A stretch of DNA of 64,000 nucleotides from Streptosporangium subroseum (GTDB lineage Bacteria; Actinomycetota; Actinomycetes; Streptosporangiales; Streptosporangiaceae): assembly GCF_900188345.1 (NCBI RefSeq), contig NZ_FZOD01000043.1:22202-86201 (forward strand). The letters run 5' to 3'. A program made the translations under genes and the position numbers. Shown in pieces: positions 34,671 through 43,576 of the stretch (position 1 is its first letter; every line of letters starts with the position of its first letter). Below the pieces are notes generated by a model. The model was not told the DNA's origin. It did no database searches and saw only the letters and a program-made list of their open reading frames with translations.

Positions 34671-35774
34671 CTAGTGGCCCAGCCAAATGCCCCTAATTCG
34701 CCCGACTTCCGACATTCTGCGCTCGGCTAGCCTATCGGCTGCGACGGCCGGGGGGACGCCATCCTTCGCCGCGCTGGCAAAGATCTTGAGAGTCGTGTCG
34801 TAGATCTGGGTGGCCTTTGCCTTCGCCCGGTCCATGTTGAATCCCTGGATCTCGTCGGCGACCTGGATAACGCCGCCGGAGTTGACGACGTAGTCGGGCG
34901 CGTAGAGGATGCCGCGATCGGCGAGTTGCTTCTCGACTCCGGGGTGGGCCAGCTGGTTGTTGGCCCCGCCGCAGACGATCGTGGCGCGCAGACGGGCGAC
35001 CGTGTCGTCGTCCAGCGCCCCGCCGAGCGCGCACGGCGCGTAGACGTCGATGTCGGCGTCGGTGAGCTCCCGCCGTCCGGCGACGACCTCCACTCCCGGA
35101 TGAAGCCGGCGGACCCGCTCGACGGCCTGCTCGCTCACATCGCAGATCACGACCTCGGCGCCGTCCTCGATGAGTCGGTCCACCAGGCGGTGACCCACCT
35201 TGCCCACGCCCTCGACGCCGACTCGCCTGCCACGGAGCGTCGGCGCGCCGTAGACGTGCTCGGCGGCGGCGCGCATGCCCTGGAACACGCCGTAGGCGGT
35301 CAGGACCGACGAGTCGCCGGCTCCTCCGTTGGCCAGCGTGCGACCGGTCACGTAGGAGCTCTCACGGGCCACGATGTCCATGTCCTCGCTGTAGGTGCCC
35401 ACGTCACACGCGGTGAAGTAGCGACCTCCCAGGGACTGGACGAACCGGCCGTAGGCGCGCAGCAGCGCCTCACTCTTGTCCGTCGCCGGATCGCCGATGA
35501 TGACGGCCTTGCCGCCACCGAGGTCGAGTCCGGCCAGAGCGTTCTTGTAGGCCATCGCCCGGGAGAGGTTGAGCACATCGGCCAGCGCGGCCTGCTCACT
35601 CTCATAGGGGTAGAACCTGGTGCCGCCGAGGCTTGGGCCGAGGGCGGTGTTGTAGATGGCGATGATCGCGTGAAGGCCGCTGCGCTCGTCGGTGCAGAAC
35701 ACGACCTGCTCGTGCTTCGCCTGGCTGTTTACCGGGCCCGTGTCCTTGTGGGACAGCCCGAAGACGTCGGTCAC
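34671..35774 (-). CDS. vdh: Leucine/valine-type amino acid dehydrogenase
   Basis: This 367-residue enzyme belongs to the Glu/Leu/Phe/Val dehydrogenase family and oxidatively deaminates branched-chain amino acids with NAD. Lys77 (AMAYKNALAG) and Lys89 (GLDLGGGKAVI) are the substrate and catalytic lysines; the Rossmann motif is GVEGVGKVGHRL. Its position between DUF3073 and the bldC side matches Streptomyces vdh. The GTG start has GGGAG 9 bases upstream. Its 2-oxo acid products are substrates of the Bkd complex at 3.8-7.4 kb. Confidence 0.92.
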   Translation of the reverse strand: MTDVFGLSHKDTGPVNSQAKHEQVVFCTDERSGLHAIIAIYNTALGPSLGGTRFYPYESEQAALADVLNLSRAMAYKNALAGLDLGGGKAVIIGDPATDKSEALLRAYGRFVQSLGGRYFTACDVGTYSEDMDIVARESSYVTGRTLANGGAGDSSVLTAYGVFQGMRAAAEHVYGAPTLRGRRVGVEGVGKVGHRLVDRLIEDGAEVVICDVSEQAVERVRRLHPGVEVVAGRRELTDADIDVYAPCALGGALDDDTVARLRATIVCGGANNQLAHPGVEKQLADRGILYAPDYVVNSGGVIQVADEIQGFNMDRAKAKATQIYDTTLKIFASAAKDGVPPAVAADRLAERRMSEVGRIRGIWLGH

Positions 35775-35963
35775 TGTGGTGACTCCCAGTCGTCCGTTTC
35801 CGCCGCCCCGTCGCGGCGGAAATCACTCTTAGCGTAACCACAAGCTCAAGCGGGACAACGAGGCGAAGTATCCCTTCTCAGCAGGCGAGACGCAGGGGGG
35901 TCGTCGCCACCGGCACAAGGTCGATACCGGACAACAGCAGGTCCTTCATGACACGATGCGGTC

Positions 35964-36821
35964 GTGCTGCCCTATGCCGCGTACCTCCGCGTCTACGAAC
36001 CGCTGGCCGCGTTCACCCCGTCGGAACGCCTCTCATGGGCCGCCTATGCCGAGGCGACCGACCGTCCACGCCGCGCGAGCGCGCTCCACGCCGAGCACGG
36101 CGAGGCGGTGCGCCGCCTCCTGGGGGTACCTCCGACCCCCGCACCCGCCCAGGAGAGCCCCAACGCCTATCTCAGGCGCGTGGAAGAGGTTCTGTACGTC
36201 TGCCCGTGGCAGAGCAGGCTGAGGTCATGGCTGGCCTTCTCACGCTTCCGTGGAACGACCCCGGTCAGGCTGATGGAGCGGTTCGTGCCGATCTCCGTCG
36301 CCGAACAGACGGCCGACGACTTCGACAGGTTCAAGCGCCGCAGCGACTCGACCGCGCTGCGCACCAACATCCGCGGCTCCACGTGGCACATTCCGACCTC
36401 GTGGTTCATCCCCTTCGACGGGAACGAGCGGTGGCTGGTCCTCGACGGCGACAAGCAGTCCGAAGGCACGACCACCACCCGCAACCTGATCTACGTCACG
36501 TCCATGGCCCACGCCCGGCGCCGCAGCGCCCGCGCCCTGCAGATCATCCGCAGGCAGGTGGGCGAGGTCTCGGTCACCGCCGAGGTCGAGGATGTGGCAC
36601 GCTGGCTGGAGGAATTCCACCCGCACTCGCTGGTCGAACTCGACTACGGCGGCATCGTCAACCTCATGGACGACGAGACACTCCAGGCCGACCAGTCGGT
36701 GGCCGAACTCGCGGCGGCTCTCACGGGTCTGGAAAGCGGCGAGGAAGAACTGGCGTTCGCCATGTACCAACGGGTCATCCTCCGCTGGCGATCAATACAA
36801 CTTCTCGAATCGGCAAACTGA
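35964..36821 (+). CDS. Conserved actinobacterial protein between vdh and bldC
   Basis: This 285-residue soluble protein has no motif I recognise. It starts LPYAAYLRVYEPLAAF and holds FRGTTPVRLMERFVPISVAEQTADDF, then a WFIPFDGNERWL strand. A protein of this type sits between vdh and bldC in Streptomyces (SCO4090 position), so it is conserved by position. The GTG at 35964 is the first start in frame; no strong ribosome site is visible. There are no membrane segments. Confidence 0.7.
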   Translation: MLPYAAYLRVYEPLAAFTPSERLSWAAYAEATDRPRRASALHAEHGEAVRRLLGVPPTPAPAQESPNAYLRRVEEVLYVCPWQSRLRSWLAFSRFRGTTPVRLMERFVPISVAEQTADDFDRFKRRSDSTALRTNIRGSTWHIPTSWFIPFDGNERWLVLDGDKQSEGTTTTRNLIYVTSMAHARRRSARALQIIRRQVGEVSVTAEVEDVARWLEEFHPHSLVELDYGGIVNLMDDETLQADQSVAELAAALTGLESGEEELAFAMYQRVILRWRSIQLLESAN

Positions 36822-37140
36822 GTCGCAAATCATCCTCGCCACCTGCATAAGTAGGTCGGTCGATGACCGGGGATGCACCTACGAACTGAGTAGTTTGCCG
36901 TTTTCACTGCGATACCACGAAACGTGTCGCTAGAATCACCGAGCGTGACAACAACACGTGCACAAGAGAGATGAGTCGCTCAAAGGCTCGCCAATCGCTC
37001 TACGTGGCTGTATGGTCACATCGGGTGATGCCGCATATGGTCCGAACAGCCGCACGCAAGGGGCCATAAGGGGACATCCGTGACAAGCGTCAAGTCGCAG
37101 GATCGCTGTCGCCGGTCCACATGGAGGAGAGGCCGCACAA
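36822..37140. other. Region upstream of bldC
   Basis: No gene is seen in these 319 bases. The left half is relatively AT-rich and has TAGAAT at 36931-36936, a possible -10 box, which would give a leader of about 200 bases. GGAGAGG lies about 9 bases before the bldC ATG. Long leaders are usual for developmental regulators, but no defined riboswitch is recognised. Confidence 0.4.
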
Positions 37141-37344
37141 ATGTCAGCTCGTACACCCGAGGCAGAGCCGCTGCTCACCCCGGCGGAGGTCGCAACCATG
37201 TTCCGCGTCGATCCCAAGACCGTTACTCGGTGGGCGAAAGCGGGCAAGTTGACGTCCATCCGCACTCTGGGTGGACACCGCCGGTACCGGGAGACTGAGG
37301 TTCGCGCGCTGCTGGCGGGGATTCCGCAGCAACGCTCTGAGTAA
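37141..37344 (+). CDS. bldC: Developmental regulator BldC (MerR-like)
   Basis: This 67-residue protein is almost identical to Streptomyces BldC as I recall it: EPLLTPAEVATMFRVDPKTVTRWAKAGKLTSIRTLGGHRRYRE. It is a single winged helix of the MerR type without an effector domain and binds DNA cooperatively as head-to-tail oligomers. In Streptomyces it holds back the switch to aerial growth and sporulation. Its presence implies a developing, mycelial actinomycete. Confidence 0.96.
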   Translation: MSARTPEAEPLLTPAEVATMFRVDPKTVTRWAKAGKLTSIRTLGGHRRYRETEVRALLAGIPQQRSE

Positions 37345-37556
37345 AAAACGGGGGCTGTCACTGACTTAGGGGGAATCGAATGCGCGCTCACCCTGTGAGC
37401 GCGTAAGTCATACGGATTGTGGGGGGAGCGGCGTCGCCCGCCCGGCGCCGCCCCAGCATGCGTTCCGTAGGGCTTCCCACGGCCCCCTCCCCCCGTCAGC
37501 GGCCTACGGCTCCCTTGCCCGTGAGGATGGTCTACAGCCTCGCGTGCGGACAGGAC

Positions 37557-38012
37557 TTACGGCGCCTGACCGCGGATCAACTTTTCCAGCAACTCGCCGG
37601 CCTGCGGATCGCGTCTCGCGGCCACCCCGAGCAGCGCCAGCATCTGGTCGACCAGCATGCGTTCAAGCGCCGGCCGGCCCATGTCGCCGTGTTCCAGCCA
37701 GTCGAGGCCCGCCGTCTCCACGGAGGCGGTCCACGAACGCCTCGCCTCCAGCTGAGCCGCCGCGCTCTTCAACGCGGCGACGTGGAGCTCCTGCTTGCCG
37801 CCGAAGTAGTGATAGACCAGGGCGCGCGACGCGCCCGCCGCCGAGGCCACATCGTCGATCGAGACGCCTTCGGCATCACGTTTGCCGAACAGTTCGAGGG
37901 CCACTGCCATGAGCTCCTCACGGCGCCGGTCGATACTGAGTCTGCGCCGCGCCGGTCGTGTGCCGCCCGCCACGGTTTTTACCTGTTCGGCGGCTCCGGA
38001 TGTCGAACCCAC
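37557..38012 (-). CDS. Shortened TetR/AcrR-family regulator
   Basis: This 151-residue protein has a normal TetR DNA-binding domain (RRREELMAVALELFGKRDAEGVSIDDVASAAGASRALVYHYFGGKQELHVAALK, residues ~30-82). Family members run ~190-230 residues. Here residue ~92 (LEARRS) leads directly into WTASVETAGLDWLEHGDMGRPALERMLV, which looks like the last two helices of the usual C-terminal domain. About 60-70 residues of the ligand pocket appear deleted in frame. It may act without ligand, as a dominant DNA binder, or be decaying. The GTG start lacks a strong ribosome site. Confidence 0.7.
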   Translation of the reverse strand: MGSTSGAAEQVKTVAGGTRPARRRLSIDRRREELMAVALELFGKRDAEGVSIDDVASAAGASRALVYHYFGGKQELHVAALKSAAAQLEARRSWTASVETAGLDWLEHGDMGRPALERMLVDQMLALLGVAARRDPQAGELLEKLIRGQAP

Positions 38013-38148
38013 GGGGCGAAGACCATCGGAGGCGATACTCGGCGGCGTTGGGTCAAGATCCCAGTTACCTTCCGCTCAAGCCGTACCCCATTTGAGACTC
38101 GATCGTTTTGAGTGACAAGGTGCCCATCCACCATCCCGGGGGAGAGCC

Positions 38149-39240
38149 ATGTCAGGACCGCCGGTCAACACCACCGTCACCGTCACCCGAGCCCGCGGGT
38201 TCGCCGAACCCGTCCTGCCGGACGGCTGCGGACCACGCCCACGACCCACGATCCGAAACGTGGCAGAGCGAGCCGGTGTCTCCAAATCACTGGTCTCGCT
38301 GGTTCTACGTGGATCGCCGCACGTCAGCGAGCACCGCAGGCAGGCCGTGCTGCAAGCGGCAAGAGACCTCGGCTACCGGCCCAACGCGGTCGCGCGCAGC
38401 CTGGTCGAAGGCCGTACCCACCTGGTCGGGGCGCTCGTCGCCGACCTGCACAACCCGTTCTACGCCGAGTTCCTCGACGGCCTGCAGGAGAGCCTGCACG
38501 GCGACGGACTCCGGTTACTCATCGGCAACAGCCAGTGGGATCCCTCCTTCGAAGACGAGGCGGTCGAGGCGTTCCTGGAACTCAGGGTCGACGGGCTCGT
38601 CCTCCTCGGCATCGCGCCCACCAGCGGGACGCTCATCGAGGCCACCGGCTACACGCCGACGGTCGTCGTGGGCGAGCGTGACATCGGCCTCGGCGGCGTG
38701 GACATCGTCGTGGACGACGACCAGCTCGGCGCACGCCTGGCCATCGACCACCTCGTAGACCTCGGCCACCGCCGGATCGCCCACATCGAGGGCGCCCGCT
38801 CCTCCTCCGGACGGTTCCGGTGCGAGGGCTACCTGGTCGCGATGCGGAGACACTCCCTGGCGCCGTACATCATGGTCGAGGAGGGCGACTGCACGGAGGA
38901 GGGCGGTGCACTGGCCGCACGCAGCCTGCTCACCCGCGACCCCCGGCCCACAGCGATCTTCGCCGCCAACGACCTGGTGGCCATGGGCGTGCTCTCCGCG
39001 GCGGCCGAACTCGGTCTGCGGGTGCCCGAGGACCTGTCGGTGATCGGGTACGACAACATCCACCGCGCCGGGACCCAGCCGATCTCGCTGACCACCGTCG
39101 ACCAGCCCCGCCGCGCCATGGGCCGCTCGGCCGCGACACTGCTGAACGACCGGATCGGTGACCCCGGCAAGGCCTCACGCCTGCGCCAGATCGCCCCACA
39201 ATTGGTCGTACGGAACAGCACAGGTCCCACCGAAGGGTAA
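38149..39240 (+). CDS. LacI-family transcriptional regulator
   Basis: This 363-residue protein has an N-terminal LacI helix-turn-helix (TIRNVAERAGVSKSLVSLVLRGSPHVSEHRRQAVLQAARDLGYRPNAVARSL) after a ~34-residue extension, and a periplasmic-binding-like sugar domain (VGALVADLHNPFYAEFLDGL; FAANDLVAMGVLSAAAELGLRVPEDLSVIGYDN). The ATG has GGGGGAGAG upstream. No sugar operon is adjacent; the GH20 hexosaminidase 1.4 kb downstream on the same strand is a possible but unproven target. Confidence 0.9.
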   Translation: MSGPPVNTTVTVTRARGFAEPVLPDGCGPRPRPTIRNVAERAGVSKSLVSLVLRGSPHVSEHRRQAVLQAARDLGYRPNAVARSLVEGRTHLVGALVADLHNPFYAEFLDGLQESLHGDGLRLLIGNSQWDPSFEDEAVEAFLELRVDGLVLLGIAPTSGTLIEATGYTPTVVVGERDIGLGGVDIVVDDDQLGARLAIDHLVDLGHRRIAHIEGARSSSGRFRCEGYLVAMRRHSLAPYIMVEEGDCTEEGGALAARSLLTRDPRPTAIFAANDLVAMGVLSAAAELGLRVPEDLSVIGYDNIHRAGTQPISLTTVDQPRRAMGRSAATLLNDRIGDPGKASRLRQIAPQLVVRNSTGPTEG

Positions 39241-39246
39241 AAAGTC

Positions 39247-39276
39247 TGCCTGGAGCGTTACAGTCGCGCCCAGGCA
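39247..39276 (+). terminator. Hairpin after the LacI-type gene
   Basis: TGCCTGG (39247-39253) pairs with CCAGGCA (39270-39276) around a 16-base loop. It starts six bases after the stop codon, and a short CTTCAAG run follows. Confidence 0.5.
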
Positions 39277-39365
39277 GGCTTCAAGCCCTCGTCAAGGTCG
39301 GGTCAAGCACCTAAGTGGCGATAAAGCACTGGTGTTGACTCTGGGCTGTGACGAGGGGGGTAACA

Positions 39366-39614
39366 ATGCGTGATCCAGAACTGGTGTCATGCGCCCAGCG
39401 CGCCGCTGCCGAGCTTGAGCGGGCATGGGCGCACTGGCGGTCCACCCGGGGCCGGAGCGGGGACGCCGGAGCCGAATCCGTGGCGAGCTACGTGGCCCAT
39501 TCGATCGACCACCCGTGGGGACGCCCGCGCGTGGTCCTCGGACTGGACGCCGAGGACGCCAGGGAACTCGCCTCACTTCTACAGAAACAGGAAGTCGGGG
39601 AACACGTCTGGTGA
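39366..39614 (+). CDS. Small hypothetical protein
   Basis: This 82-residue soluble protein begins MRDPELVSCAQRAAAELERAWAHWRS and contains VASYVAHSIDHPWGRPRVVLGL near its middle. I do not recognise a family. GAGGGGGG lies 7 bases before the ATG at 39366, so translation is well supported. It stands alone, 67 bases before the amidase gene on the same strand. Confidence 0.7.
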   Translation: MRDPELVSCAQRAAAELERAWAHWRSTRGRSGDAGAESVASYVAHSIDHPWGRPRVVLGLDAEDARELASLLQKQEVGEHVW

Positions 39615-39681
39615 TAACGGCTTAGTCACGGCACCGAGCCCCGTAAGTTGGGTGCTTGACGTATTCCTTAGGGAGGTTGCC

Positions 39682-40575
39682 GTGACCAGCAAGGCACTAG
39701 CGACGGCCCTTGTCGCGTGCGCCCTGGGCGCCGCCGCCTGCGGCGCTACCGCCAACGGCGCCAGCGTGGGCTCCGCGCAGGACGGCGGGTCCGTCTCTCC
39801 CGCGCAGGACACCGCGGCGGACTTCGCGTCGCCGGCGAAGGAGGCGGGGACGAACTCCGCGCCCCTGTCCGCGCCTCTGGCAGAGAGTCCCGCGGCCGGC
39901 AAGGACATCCAGGCCAAAGCTCTGAGCGGCAAGGTCGTGGTCATCGACCCGGGCCACAACGGGGGCAACTACCGCGACACCGCGGCGATCAACAAGAAGG
40001 TCAACGTGCTGACCCAGTGGAAGGCCTGCGACACCACGGGCACCTCCACCAACGACAACTACAGCGAGGCGGCCTTCACCTGGGACGTCTCCCAGCGCCT
40101 GGCCAAAATTCTCAAGAGCCGGGGCGCGACGGTGAAGCTGACCCGGGCCAACAACACGAGCGTCGGCCCGTGCATCACCCAGCGGGCGGCGATCGGCAAC
40201 AAGGCCAAGGCCGACGCGGCGATCTCGATCCACGCCGACGGAGCCCCCTCCGCCGACCACGGCTTCCACGTGATCATGCCGAAGAAGATCGACGGTCCGG
40301 TGGACCCCGTGGTCGGAGCGTCCAAGAGGCTGGGCATCGACGTCCGCAACGCCTTCAGGTCCGGCACCGGCATCCCGTACTCCACCTACATCGGCAGCAA
40401 GGCCCTGGACTACCGCAGCGACCTCGGCGGCCTGAACCTCTCCACCGTTCCCAAGATTTTCATTGAGTGCGGCAACATGCGGAACGCAAAAGAGGCGGCC
40501 GAGTTCCGGCAGCCCGCGTTCCGGCAGAAGATCGCGCTCTCCCTGGCCAACGGACTGCAGAGCTATCTGAAATAG
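39682..40575 (+). CDS. N-acetylmuramoyl-L-alanine amidase (Amidase_3)
   Basis: This 297-residue exported enzyme cuts the amide bond between MurNAc and the stem peptide. After an export signal (residues ~1-18, with a Cys at ~20 in GAAAC that is a poor lipobox) and an Ala/Ser/Asp-rich linker, the catalytic domain shows VVVIDPGHNGG (Zn His), SEAAFTWDVSQRLAKIL (Zn Glu), AISIHADGA (Zn His) and FIECGNMRN (catalytic Glu). An insertion with Cys (ACDTTGTSTNDNY) lies between the first two. The GTG start has GGGAGG 5 bases upstream. It acts in the wall, next to a GH20 hexosaminidase gene. Confidence 0.88.
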   Translation: MTSKALATALVACALGAAACGATANGASVGSAQDGGSVSPAQDTAADFASPAKEAGTNSAPLSAPLAESPAAGKDIQAKALSGKVVVIDPGHNGGNYRDTAAINKKVNVLTQWKACDTTGTSTNDNYSEAAFTWDVSQRLAKILKSRGATVKLTRANNTSVGPCITQRAAIGNKAKADAAISIHADGAPSADHGFHVIMPKKIDGPVDPVVGASKRLGIDVRNAFRSGTGIPYSTYIGSKALDYRSDLGGLNLSTVPKIFIECGNMRNAKEAAEFRQPAFRQKIALSLANGLQSYLK

Positions 40576-40609
40576 CGGGAGCCCAGGTCGGTTTGACATG
40601 ATCTAAGGC

Positions 40610-42247
40610 ATGACCGACCTCCTGCCGAGTCCCGCTGTCTTCGAGCCCGCCGGCGGCTCCTTCGAGCTCTCCCACGGCGCCTCCGTCTCCGGTCCCGCCG
40701 AGCTGGTGGACGCGGTGAGGCTCGCGCTCGCCGTACTGGACCTGCGTCCCGCCGAGTCCGGGGCCGTCACGGTGGAGGCGGACGCGTCGCTGGGCGCGGA
40801 GGCGTACACCCTGGAGGTGACGGCCGACGGCGTGCGGATCGCGGCCGGAGACCGGGCGGGGGCGTTCTACGCGGGCCAGACCCTGCGGCAGCTGCTCCCC
40901 CACGACGCGTTCCGTACGGTGGCCCGGGCCGGATGGACCGTTCCGTGCGGCCGGGTGGAGGACGCGCCGCGATTCTCCTGGCGCGGGGTGCACCTGGACG
41001 TGGCACGGCACTTCATGCCCAAGCGCGAGGTGTTCCGGATGGTCGACCTCATGGCGGCGCACAAGCTGAACCGGCTCCACCTGCACCTGGTGGACGACCA
41101 GGGATGGCGGGTCGAGAGCAGGGCGGCTCCCCGGCTGCACGAGGTGGCGTCGCACCGGCCGCGCACGACCACCAGCTACTACAAGGAGCAACCGACCTTC
41201 GACGAGGTGCCGCACGGCGGTTACTACACGCTGGACGACCTCGCCGAGATCGGCGCCTATGCCCGCGCGCGGGCCGTGACCATCGTGCCCGAGATCGACG
41301 TGCCGGGGCACGCCTCGGCGATCCTCGCCGCCTACCCCGCGCTCGACTCGCGGGCCACGGACGGCCGGGAGCCCGAGCCGTTCGGGGTCCTGGAGCGGTG
41401 GGGCATCTCCCCCGCGATCCTCTCCCCGCTCCCCCCGACCGTCGACTTCCTGACCGTGGTGATCGACGAGATGCTGGAGGCACTGGGTGAGACGCCGTAC
41501 TTCCACATCGGCGGGGACGAGTGCGTGCTCGACCACTGGGCCTCCTCCCCCGAGATCGTCGCGTTCGCCGAAGAGCTCGGGCTGGAGAGCCTGAGCGACC
41601 TGCACGCCTGGTTCCTGCGCCGGCTGGCGGACGTGCTGGCCGAGCGGGGCAGCCGGGCGGTCGTGTGGGACGAGGCGTTCGTCAGCGGCATGCTCAGGCC
41701 CGACACGATCGTGATGCCGTGGCGCGGGCTCGGGGTGGCCCGGCGCGCGGCCGAGGCCGGGCACGACGTGGTGCAGACGCCGGTCTTCCCGCTGTACTTC
41801 GACTACGCCGAGGCCTCGTCCGAGGAGGAGCCCATGGCGATCGGCGACGCGATCACCGTCTCGGACGTCGCGGCCTTCGTCCCGGCGCCGGAATCATGGA
41901 CGGCCGGGCAGCGGGAGCACGTGCTCGGAGCGCAGTTCCAGCTCTGGAGCGAGCGCCTGCCCGACGGCCGGGCGGTGGACTACCGGGCCTGGCCGCGGGG
42001 CTGCGCGCTGGCCGAGGTCGCCTGGTCAGGCTCGGCCGGCTCCGGGTTCGAGGCCCGCCTCGAAGGGCACCTGGGCCGTCTGGACGCGCTGGGGGTCGAA
42101 TATCGCCCGCTGACCGGCCCGCGCCCCTGGCAGGTCGGTGGGGCCGGTCATCGTCGTCACCGTCCGGGAGTGGTCAAGGTGGACGAGGTCATGAAGCACC
42201 TGGAAGAGATGACCCACGTCGCGGACTCAACCCGTCCGAGCATGTAA
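40610..42247 (+). CDS. Beta-N-acetylhexosaminidase, GH20
   Basis: This 545-residue protein removes terminal N-acetylhexosamine from chitin fragments or wall sugars. An N-terminal alpha/beta domain (GH20b) leads to the barrel, with FSWRGVHLDVARHFMP and LHLHLVDDQGWRVE. The catalytic Asp303-Glu304 pair is in HIGGDEC, as required for substrate-assisted catalysis. No signal peptide is seen, so it is probably cytoplasmic. The start at 40610 has only a weak ribosome site. With the preceding amidase it could serve wall turnover. Confidence 0.92.
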   Translation: MTDLLPSPAVFEPAGGSFELSHGASVSGPAELVDAVRLALAVLDLRPAESGAVTVEADASLGAEAYTLEVTADGVRIAAGDRAGAFYAGQTLRQLLPHDAFRTVARAGWTVPCGRVEDAPRFSWRGVHLDVARHFMPKREVFRMVDLMAAHKLNRLHLHLVDDQGWRVESRAAPRLHEVASHRPRTTTSYYKEQPTFDEVPHGGYYTLDDLAEIGAYARARAVTIVPEIDVPGHASAILAAYPALDSRATDGREPEPFGVLERWGISPAILSPLPPTVDFLTVVIDEMLEALGETPYFHIGGDECVLDHWASSPEIVAFAEELGLESLSDLHAWFLRRLADVLAERGSRAVVWDEAFVSGMLRPDTIVMPWRGLGVARRAAEAGHDVVQTPVFPLYFDYAEASSEEEPMAIGDAITVSDVAAFVPAPESWTAGQREHVLGAQFQLWSERLPDGRAVDYRAWPRGCALAEVAWSGSAGSGFEARLEGHLGRLDALGVEYRPLTGPRPWQVGGAGHRRHRPGVVKVDEVMKHLEEMTHVADSTRPSM

Positions 42248-42253
42248 CCGGGC

Positions 42254-42457
42254 TCAGGCCGTCGCCTCGTAGCCGGCTTCCCTGATGGCGGCGCGGACGG
42301 CGGCGTCGTCAGGAGAGTCGCCGGAGACGTCGACCCGGCCGCTCTCCAGGTCGACGTCGACCCCGGTGACGCCGGGAACCTCGCCGACCTCTTCCTTGAC
42401 CGAGCTCACGCAGTGCCCGCAGGTCATGCCGGTGACGGTATATGTGGTCACGCTCAT
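42254..42457 (-). CDS. copZ: Copper chaperone, heavy-metal-associated domain
   Basis: This 67-residue protein is a single HMA domain. The metal site is GMTCGHC (Cys13, Cys16), and the ferredoxin-like fold pattern (VSSVKEEVGEVPGVTGVDVDLESGRVDV) is complete. It carries Cu(I) to an ATPase or regulator; no copper ATPase is in the window. GGAGG is 4 bases before the ATG, and a CsoR-like box lies just upstream. Confidence 0.92.
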   Translation of the reverse strand: MSVTTYTVTGMTCGHCVSSVKEEVGEVPGVTGVDVDLESGRVDVSGDSPDDAAVRAAIREAGYEATA

Positions 42458-42478
42458 CGCACCTCCAAGGTTCCGAGT

Positions 42479-42493
42479 TACCCCCCAAGGGTA
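42479..42493. promoter_or_regulatory. CsoR-like operator before copZ
   Basis: TACCCCCCAAGGGTA is an imperfect palindrome of the TACCC..GGGTA type bound by copper-sensing CsoR in actinobacteria. It lies 22 bases upstream of the copZ ATG, within the gap after pyrD. CsoR itself is not in the window. Confidence 0.55.
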
Positions 42494-42497
42494 TAGC

Positions 42498-43565
42498 TCA
42501 GGATGCGGTGCGGCCGATTATCTCCCGAACCCCGGTGGCACCGTGTCTGCGGAGACGGCGGGCCAGGGCGCGGTTGACACGATGAGCCCAGAGGGGGCCC
42601 TCGTAGATCATCGCGCTGTATCCCTGGACCAGGGTGGCTCCGGCGAGCAGGCGTTCCCAGACGTCGTCCACGTTCTCGACCCCGCCGACGGAGACGAGCA
42701 CCAGGCGGTCGCCCACCCGGGCGCGCAGTCTGCGCAGCACCTCCATCGAGCGGGCCTTCAGCGGACGGCCGGACAGTCCGCCGGTCTCGGTGCTGGAGAC
42801 GCCCTCCCGGCTGATCGTGGTGTTGGTCGCGATGATGCCGTCGAGCCCGAGCTCAAGGGCCAGGTCGGCGACCGCGTCCACGTCCTCGTCCGTCAGGTCG
42901 GGAGCGATCTTGACCAGCAGCGGGGTGCGCCTGGGAGTGCCGTCGGCGACCTCCTTGACCGCCCGGAGCAGAGGTCCCAGCAGCCTGACCGCCTGGAGAT
43001 CGCGCAGGCCGGGGGTGTTCGGCGAGCTCACGTTGACGACCAGGTAGTCGGCGAGCGGGGCCAGCTCCTTGGCGCTGGTCACATAGTCGTCGACGGCCTC
43101 GGACTCGGGCACGACCTTGGTCTTGCCGATGTTGACGCCGACGATCGCCGGAACCCCCCTGGGCCGGCTCAGCGTCCGGGCCACGGCGCTCGCGCCCGCG
43201 TTGTTGAAGCCCATCCGGTTGATGATCGCCCGGTTCGCGATCAGGCGGAACAGCCGGGGCCTGGCGTTGCCCGGCTGGGCGTACGCGGTGATCGTGCCGA
43301 CCTCGACGTGGCCGAAGCCGAGCGCGGACATGGCCCCCACGAAGCCGGCGTCCTTGTCGAAGCCCGCCGCCAGCCCGAACGGGCTGGGGAAGTGCACGCC
43401 GAAGGCCTGCACGCGCAGGATGGGATCACGCGGTGCGAGACGGCGGTGGACCAGCCGTCTGACCACGGGCGTCACCGAGAGAAGGCGGAGCGCGCGGACC
43501 GTCAGATGGTGCGCGTCCTCCGCGTCGAAGCGGCTGAGGACCTGGTTGAACACGAGTCGATACAT
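42498..43565 (-). CDS. pyrD: Dihydroorotate dehydrogenase, class 2 (quinone)
   Basis: This 355-residue enzyme oxidises dihydroorotate to orotate in pyrimidine synthesis, passing electrons to quinone. The N-terminal helices (MYRLVFNQVLSRFDAEDAHHLTVRALR) anchor it to the membrane. The FMN domain has NRMGFNNAG, the catalytic Ser in NVSSPNTPGLR, IIATNTT and GGV/GAT phosphate loops near the end. The ATG is at 43565; the ribosome site is weak. It starts 11 bases after the STAS gene stop, so it may be co-transcribed with the signalling genes upstream. Confidence 0.94.
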   Translation of the reverse strand: MYRLVFNQVLSRFDAEDAHHLTVRALRLLSVTPVVRRLVHRRLAPRDPILRVQAFGVHFPSPFGLAAGFDKDAGFVGAMSALGFGHVEVGTITAYAQPGNARPRLFRLIANRAIINRMGFNNAGASAVARTLSRPRGVPAIVGVNIGKTKVVPESEAVDDYVTSAKELAPLADYLVVNVSSPNTPGLRDLQAVRLLGPLLRAVKEVADGTPRRTPLLVKIAPDLTDEDVDAVADLALELGLDGIIATNTTISREGVSSTETGGLSGRPLKARSMEVLRRLRARVGDRLVLVSVGGVENVDDVWERLLAGATLVQGYSAMIYEGPLWAHRVNRALARRLRRHGATGVREIIGRTAS

Positions 43566-43576
43566 CACCGACCAGG

